Below, in pieces: positions 24,952-29,555 of a stretch of 29,555 nucleotides of DNA. The position numbers and the translations under genes were made by a program. Source of the stretch: Bacillota bacterium (GTDB taxonomy: Bacteria > Bacillota_I > Bacilli_A > Acholeplasmatales > UBA5453); NCBI GenBank assembly GCA_023436805.1, contig JAEZHT010000024.1, forward strand, positions 1-29,555. Direction: 5' to 3'. Within the stretch, counting starts at the first letter, position 1. Every line of letters starts with the position of its first letter. The notes beneath the pieces are model-generated. The model was not told where the DNA came from and made no database searches. It saw nothing but the letters and a program-made list of their open reading frames with translations.

Positions 24952-26333
24952 TGAAAAAATACGCTTTAATCTTAGCTGCGGGTAAAGGTACCCGTATGAG
25001 AACCGAGTTACCTAAATGTGCTTTCCCAATTTTAGGTAAACCGATGATTGAATACATTGTCGAAAATATCGAAAAAACAGACATCGACGAAATTGTCGCG
25101 ATTGTAGGCTATAAAAAAGAAGTCATCATGGACTTACTGAAAGACCGTGCAAAATACGCCGTTCAAGAACAACAACTCGGTACTGGACATGCAGCACTAT
25201 CTGCAGCACCGCTACTTGAAGGTAAAGAAGGTACGACCTTCATTCTCCCTGGCGATATGCCACTCATGGAATACCCACTCATGGATAAACTCATGAGAGC
25301 CCATGAAGAAATGGGTAACGACCTGACTGTCGTTACCATGGTTGTGGATTACCCTAAGGGTTATGGTCGTATCGTTAGAGATGAATACGGTACAGTCAAA
25401 GGGATTGTTGAAGAAAATGACTGCACCGAATCCGAAAAACAAATCAAAGAAGTCAACTCCTCTGTTTACATCGTGGATAACAAAGCGTTGTTTGAAACCT
25501 TAAAACAAATCAAAAAGAATGACCGTAAAGGTGAATACTATTTAACCGATATTGTTAACTTGATGCATCAACATTATAAAGTGAATACATTCGTTGTTAG
25601 AAACTCCATGGTCACTATGGGGATCAATGACTTATACGCGATATCCATCGCTGAAAAGTATTTAAGAGATTCTATCAACAAAGGCCATATGTTATCTGGT
25701 GTTTCCATGGTCAACCCTGAAACAATTACCATTAGTCATAACGTTGTCATTGAAGAAGGTGTATGGATTTATCCAAACACATCCATCATTGGTAACTCAG
25801 TGATCAAGAAAGGTGCCGTCATCGGACCTAACACAGAAGTTAGGGATTCCTTCATCGATGAAGGTGCTGAAATTAGACATAGTTTAGTCATTGAAAGTAA
25901 AGTTGGTAAGAAGACTACAGTAGGTCCATTCGCTCACTTAAGAGGTCACGCGAATATCGGTGATCATAACCGTATTGGTAACTTCGTTGAAGTGAAGAAC
26001 TCAACGACAGGTTATGATACCAAAGCTGCACACTTAGCTTATATCGGTGATGCAGAAGTTGGTGAAAGAGTTAACTTTGGTTGTGGATCTGTTACTGTCA
26101 ACTATGACGGTGTTAAGAAACATAAAACCATCATTGGTAATGATGTCTTCATTGGATGTAACGTCAATATGGTCGCACCGATATCAATCAGTGACAATGT
26201 CTTTATCGCAGCCGGTTCAACAGTAACCAAAGACATTCCAAAAGGCTCATTAGCGATTGCGAGAAATCAACAAATCAATAAAGAAGATTACTATAAATAC
26301 TTAATTAAGCCTAAAGCAAGTGAAAAAGAATAG
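24951..26333 (+). CDS. glmU: Bifunctional GlcNAc-1-phosphate uridyltransferase / GlcN-1-phosphate acetyltransferase
   Basis: Finishes UDP-GlcNAc synthesis: the C-terminal half acetylates glucosamine 1-phosphate with acetyl-CoA and the N-terminal half adds UMP from UTP. It has 460 residues. The pyrophosphorylase domain has LAAGKGTRM (8-16), QQLGTGHA and LPGDMPL. The left-handed beta-helix domain has hexapeptide repeats, R331 in HLRGHANIG, the catalytic histidine H361 in KAAHLAYIGDAEVG, VNYDGVKKHKT and IAAGSTVTKDIP. The family often has GAGT where this protein has GCGSVTVNYDG, a small variation. The longest frame begins at a GTG one codon earlier; the ATG at 24951 overlapping the glmM stop is preferred. 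A strong terminator follows, ending the operon. Confidence 0.97.
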   Translation: MKKYALILAAGKGTRMRTELPKCAFPILGKPMIEYIVENIEKTDIDEIVAIVGYKKEVIMDLLKDRAKYAVQEQQLGTGHAALSAAPLLEGKEGTTFILPGDMPLMEYPLMDKLMRAHEEMGNDLTVVTMVVDYPKGYGRIVRDEYGTVKGIVEENDCTESEKQIKEVNSSVYIVDNKALFETLKQIKKNDRKGEYYLTDIVNLMHQHYKVNTFVVRNSMVTMGINDLYAISIAEKYLRDSINKGHMLSGVSMVNPETITISHNVVIEEGVWIYPNTSIIGNSVIKKGAVIGPNTEVRDSFIDEGAEIRHSLVIESKVGKKTTVGPFAHLRGHANIGDHNRIGNFVEVKNSTTGYDTKAAHLAYIGDAEVGERVNFGCGSVTVNYDGVKKHKTIIGNDVFIGCNVNMVAPISISDNVFIAAGSTVTKDIPKGSLAIARNQQINKEDYYKYLIKPKASEKE

Positions 26334-26345
26334 ATAAAAACACAT

Positions 26346-26384
26346 AAAAAGCGATATTTTTGAAAAATATTGCTTTTTCTTTGT
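26346..26384 (+). terminator. Strong terminator of the glm operon
   Basis: AAAAAGCGATATTTT (26346-26360) pairs with AAAATATTGCTTTTT (26364-26378), 15 pairs with one G-T, around a three-base loop, followed by CTTTG. The A-run on the 5' side means it could also terminate minus-strand transcripts. It marks the border between the core operon and the low-GC accessory segment. Confidence 0.92.
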
Positions 26385-26463
26385 TGGAAAAGTGGGGAAA
26401 AATCATAAAAAATACGTTTTATCGTATGAAAGGTCGTAAAATACATTACGAAAATTGATAAAT

Positions 26464-27447
26464 ATGATAAGAAGTTTTAGACCTGTTGGACAAGGTAATT
26501 TCACAGTTGAATTATTTGATGAAGAAAAACTCATTTTTGATTGTGGTTCTATACCACAACATAATGTAATTTCACAGATTGATCTGGTATTCCAAAAAGA
26601 CGATGTTATTGATACTCTCTATTTATCGCATCTTGATTATGATCATTGTTCAGGTGTTGATTATTTAATATCGAGATGCAATGTAAAAAAAATCGTGATA
26701 CCATATCTAGACAATCAAACTAAATTTTTAACAAAATTGAGACTACTTATTGAATACCAAGAACTTACACAACTTCAATTTTTAAATTTAGTGTTATCGA
26801 ATGAGATTCAAAACGGAGTAGTCAGTATTTTCGAAAAAAATATAGAAATAACAATTGTTGAACCTTACGAAAATCAGGTATCACTAAAAATAAACTATTT
26901 AAAGAAATATGGTTATACTATTTTTTCAGAATGGATGCAGTGGATTATACTTCCTTTCAATTTTAAAAGCTCACAAAGGACGATTGAATTTCAAAATGAA
27001 ATTTCCAAAGACCCTCAACTCTCTTCATTGACAGTTGATAATTTAGCTCAAAATTGGACATCAGTAAAAACTAAACTGATTAAAATATATGAGACAAACA
27101 TCACAGGTGATATTAATACCAATAGTATGGTTGTATATTCTGGTCCTGTAAGTAAGTATTTCCATCACAGGTATTATTATTCACCTGGCGCATTATTCAC
27201 AGGTGATTACGACACATCAGGTTCATCAAAAAGAAGGGCTTTGCTTAATGCCATAAAGGACTTCATTCCCAATATTGGATTTGTAACAGTTCCTCATCAT
27301 GGATCATAAAATAGTAACAACAAATTATTTTTAAATAAGTTTAACTCAATTTTTGTGATTCAATCAGGAAGCAAAAATCTATACAATCATCCTCATTATA
27401 AAGTACTATTGATACTCGGATTGCTTCGAAAGCATACAGCACCCTGA
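26464..27447 (+). pseudogene. ComEC-like metallo-beta-lactamase-fold protein, interrupted by TAA
   Basis: The N-terminal 281 residues (ATG 26464 to TAA 27307-27309) form a metallo-beta-lactamase-fold hydrolase like the C-terminal domain of ComEC. It begins SFRPVGQGNFTVELF and has the metal motif SHLDYDHCSGVDYL (HxxxDH), GALFTGDYD and finally VPHHGS, the distal metal-binding segment. Directly after GS is an in-frame TAA. Reading on in the same frame gives NSNNKLFLNKF, FVIQSG and NLYNHPHYKVL, the expected family C-terminus with its S-G...N-x-Y-x-H-P pattern, up to TGA 27445-27447. One sense-to-TAA substitution explains this. The truncated product would keep all the metal ligands except the C-terminal histidine, so loss of function is likely but not certain. 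No good ribosome binding site is seen; a TTG at 26455 extends the frame. The gene is AT-rich. Confidence 0.8.
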
Positions 27448-27532
27448 GCCTTAAGGTGTGACTGTCTGTCTTATGTATGTTGTTATGAAGCATTTGTTAT
27501 TCTATACATGATAAACTGAAAATTTTCTATGA

Positions 27533-27558
27533 GACAGGATTATTTCTTGTCTTTTTTA
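27533..27558 (+). terminator. Weak terminator-like hairpin
   Basis: AGACA (27533-27537) pairs with TGTCT (27549-27553), overlapping a run of six Ts. The five-base stem is marginal. Confidence 0.35.
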
Positions 27559-27731
27559 AAACTTTTTAGAGGATTGTCCAATTCAATACTTTATCAACCC
27601 AATGAAAAATATACATTACATCATAATTGAGTCATTATCAGGTCCATAGAAATATCGAGGAACAACAACATTATCGGTATAATGTAATTGTTTATCAGAA
27701 ATAAATGACATTTAACAAGATCATCAATGTT

Positions 27732-27737
27732 ATACTA
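27732..27737 (+). promoter_or_regulatory. Extended -10 promoter of the DUF262 gene
   Basis: AATGTTATACTAG gives TATACT with an upstream TGT, 48 bases before the ATG. There is no clear -35. The ribosome binding site is AGAGGGG (27771-27777). Confidence 0.5.
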
Positions 27738-27785
27738 GTAGTAATATTTAGTTTTTATAACAATCACTAAGAGGGGTAAATAAAT

Positions 27786-29522
27786 ATGAAGTTCACACCA
27801 GAACCTAAAAAGATTGAAACTTTGCTTAAATCAGGCAAAAAATTCATTATTCCAAGATTTCAAAGAGAATATGCTTGGGAAAAAAAAGAGTTGAAGGAAT
27901 ATTTGGAAGATACAATTAACTCTATTAAGATGGTTAATGATAAACTCGAAGTTAGCGATTATTTTTTGGGAAATATTGTTCTTATCGGCGAATTCGAATC
28001 AGATAAAAGCAAGGAAATGAAAGTTGTTGATGGTCAACAAAGGATTACCACTATTACAATTTTACTTTCAGTATTATCAAAAATATTCACGGATTTAAAT
28101 GAAACAGTTTTGCATAAAAATGTATTCAAATACATTATGAGTGAAGATAATGACGGTAAAGAATATGCCGTTCTCAAGAATGAAACACCCAATCCGTTTT
28201 TTGCTAAATTAATACAAAAAATTGATTCAAATGGTGCAGAACCACACACAGAAGAACAAGATAGAGTAGCCTTTGCATATGATTATTTTCAAACAGAATT
28301 GACGGAATCAAAACTTAAACAGAGATTGAACAAAAAGTTTGATTCAAAACTAATAAAGAAAACTAGCTATTTAGATATCTTGAAAATAGTCAGAGATCAG
28401 GTCTTACATAGTATTGTTGTTGCCATTTCAACTCCAGACGAAAGTCAGGGAAATATGATTTTTGAGATTTTGAACAGCAAAGGAAAAGGTCTAAATAGTC
28501 TTGATCTAATAAAAAATAATATATTTGAAATACTTAATGAAGAAGAACCTATAGATGAAGCGAAGGGTTATTGGAAAGATATTGTTATGAATTTGACAGG
28601 TGATAATGACAGAGTAGATATGTCAGTATTTTTTAGACATTATTGGAACTCAAAATTTGCAAACTCTTCTGAAGCAAAACTTCACAGTTCATTTTCATCA
28701 AAAGTAGCTAAAACAGAAAAGGATTACTTATTATTTTTAAGTGAATTAGAAAAAGAGTCTAAGGTCTATTTCAACATATTAAAACCTAGTATTGAATTTT
28801 ATCAAAATAAAAAACAACTTCTGTATTTAGTTGATTCAATGTATGCAATACATAACATTTTTAACATTTCACAAAGTAGAGTATTGTTTTTAGGTTTACA
28901 TCATGCTTATGCTAAAGAAAAAATAACTGGTAAACAACTCAAAATGGTAACTAAAACTGTTGAAAACTTCCATTTTTCATTTAATTCTATTGGTTCTGGT
29001 CGTCCATCAGCGATTGGCAGCTTATACTCAAAACTATCTATAGATCTAAGAAATAAGCCCAGAGAAGAGTTGTCGACTATAATTGATGCATTTGTCATTG
29101 CATTAAAAAAGAAAATGCCTTCATACGAAGCGTTTAAAAACAAATTCATTAAACTTCAGTTTTCTGCTATTAAAGAACTTCCAGAAAATATGCTGACAAA
29201 GTATATCATAAACAAAATTGAAAACAAACTTGCATCAAGGGACAAAAATGAAGACTTTGGATCAATAGAGCACATTATTCCTGAAGGAAGTAATGAATTA
29301 TCATTAAACATCGGTAATTTGGTTTTACTCGAAATAGACTTAAATGGGTCAGCAGGAAAACTGAATTATGCTGATAAAAAAAAGTTTTATTTAAAATCTA
29401 GTTACAAATCAATAGCAGAACTTCTTGAATGTTACAGCGATTTTAAGCCTGAGCATATTTTAAGTAGAGCAGAAAAATTATGTGAGTTTTACTACACTTC
29501 CATATTAGAACTCAAAATTTAA
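27786..29522 (+). CDS. DUF262/DUF1524 protein, GmrSD-like restriction endonuclease
   Basis: A 578-residue fusion of an N-terminal DUF262 nucleotide-binding domain and a C-terminal DUF1524 HNH-like nuclease. DUF262 marks are IIPRFQREYAWEKKEL (21-36) and the signature VVDGQQRITT, with DGQQR at 82-86. Near the C-terminus are SIEHIIPEGSN (E495, H496), NIGNLVLLEIDLN (N508, N511, N520) and further AGKLNYADKK, which match the DUF1524 H...N...N pattern. This two-domain build is that of GmrSD-type (type IV) enzymes, which use NTP to cut phage DNA carrying modified cytosines. Relatives with the same domains serve other defence systems (BrxU, SspE). Which modification it reads cannot be told. It has its own promoter and is intact. 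Its composition is much lower in GC than the core genes, suggesting acquisition by transfer. No methyltransferase is next to it, as expected for type IV. Confidence 0.85.
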   Translation: MKFTPEPKKIETLLKSGKKFIIPRFQREYAWEKKELKEYLEDTINSIKMVNDKLEVSDYFLGNIVLIGEFESDKSKEMKVVDGQQRITTITILLSVLSKIFTDLNETVLHKNVFKYIMSEDNDGKEYAVLKNETPNPFFAKLIQKIDSNGAEPHTEEQDRVAFAYDYFQTELTESKLKQRLNKKFDSKLIKKTSYLDILKIVRDQVLHSIVVAISTPDESQGNMIFEILNSKGKGLNSLDLIKNNIFEILNEEEPIDEAKGYWKDIVMNLTGDNDRVDMSVFFRHYWNSKFANSSEAKLHSSFSSKVAKTEKDYLLFLSELEKESKVYFNILKPSIEFYQNKKQLLYLVDSMYAIHNIFNISQSRVLFLGLHHAYAKEKITGKQLKMVTKTVENFHFSFNSIGSGRPSAIGSLYSKLSIDLRNKPREELSTIIDAFVIALKKKMPSYEAFKNKFIKLQFSAIKELPENMLTKYIINKIENKLASRDKNEDFGSIEHIIPEGSNELSLNIGNLVLLEIDLNGSAGKLNYADKKKFYLKSSYKSIAELLECYSDFKPEHILSRAEKLCEFYYTSILELKI

Positions 29523-29531
29523 ACTACTATA

Positions 29532-29551
29532 ATTGGATTATTTTGTCCAAT
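29532..29551 (+). repeat. Inverted repeat after the DUF262 gene
   Basis: ATTGGA (29532-29537) and TCCAAT (29546-29551) form a perfect six-base stem with an eight-base loop ten bases after the stop. The window ends too soon to see a T-tract, so it is only a possible terminator. Confidence 0.4.
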
Positions 29552-29555
29552 ATAT

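Larger units (their letters stand above)
27448..27785 (+). other. AT-rich spacer between the broken gene and the DUF262 gene
   Basis: About 340 bases with no convincing gene. It contains a weak hairpin AGACA...TGTCT followed by six Ts (27533-27558) and a TATAAT at 27678-27683. A short minus-strand frame of 31 codons (27616-27711) could be a gene remnant. The promoter of the next gene lies at its right end. The look is that of degraded accessory DNA. Confidence 0.5.

Noticed and set aside
27307..27309. Programmed read-through or recoding at the MBL-gene TAA
   Set aside because: No read-through context or downstream structure was seen; TAA is the ordinary stop of most genes here. A nonsense mutation or sequencing error is simpler.
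27300..27452. 51-codon minus-strand frame starting near 27500 and overlapping the end of the MBL gene
   Set aside because: It is antisense to a frame with clear homology features and has no recognisable motif.

Overview
The window looks like a chromosome segment from a low-GC, Firmicutes-related bacterium. The best guess is a member of the Mollicutes that uses the standard genetic code (Acholeplasma or a relative). TGA is a stop codon in several genes (HIT gene, ksgA, glmM), tryptophan is encoded by TGG, spacers are short, ribosome binding sites are GGAGG-like, and many promoters have an extended TGnTATAAT -10 box. The block rnmV-ksgA-ispE-prs-pth-mfd matches the Bacillus order with the sporulation genes missing. 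The taxon is inferred; no rRNA or other marker lies in the window.

Layout. 1-974: 3' three-quarters of serS, cut by the window edge. 1126-3101: a two-component regulator and kinase, convergent with a HIT hydrolase on the minus strand (3082-3501). 3672-4262: a PduL-type phosphotransacylase behind a promoter with a perfect 16-bp palindrome. 4302-7638: tightly overlapping HD phosphohydrolase, rnmV, ksgA and ispE. 7671-12687: prs, pth and mfd. 12806-16529: a less conserved patch with a Sel1-repeat membrane protein, then a three-domain extracytoplasmic protein translationally coupled to an MscS channel. 16697-19424: glnA behind a long structured leader, then purA. 19425-19966: a long AT-rich non-coding region with three copies of a 10-base repeat and two extended -10 promoters. 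19967-26333: a membrane-bound UDP-GlcNAc 4,6-dehydratase homologue followed by glmS, glmM and glmU. This one operon could carry fructose-6-phosphate to UDP-GlcNAc and on to a 4-keto-6-deoxy sugar nucleotide.

26385-29555 is different. Base composition drops (16 G/C in the 60 bases from 28921, against 28 of 60 from 8041), and the genes are of accessory type. A ComEC-like metallo-beta-lactamase-fold gene is interrupted by an in-frame TAA directly after its PHHGS motif. It is followed by about 340 bases of debris-like DNA and by an intact DUF262-DUF1524 (GmrSD-like) protein, probably a modification-dependent restriction endonuclease. I read this as a decaying or recently remodelled defence island inserted after the glmU terminator.

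The core genes hang together metabolically: glutamine from GlnA feeds GlmS, PRPP from Prs feeds purine synthesis alongside PurA, and PduL links acyl-CoA to acyl phosphate. No rRNA, tRNA, CRISPR array, transposase or integrase was recognised. Several starts below were moved from the longest open frame to an internal ATG with a proper ribosome binding site.
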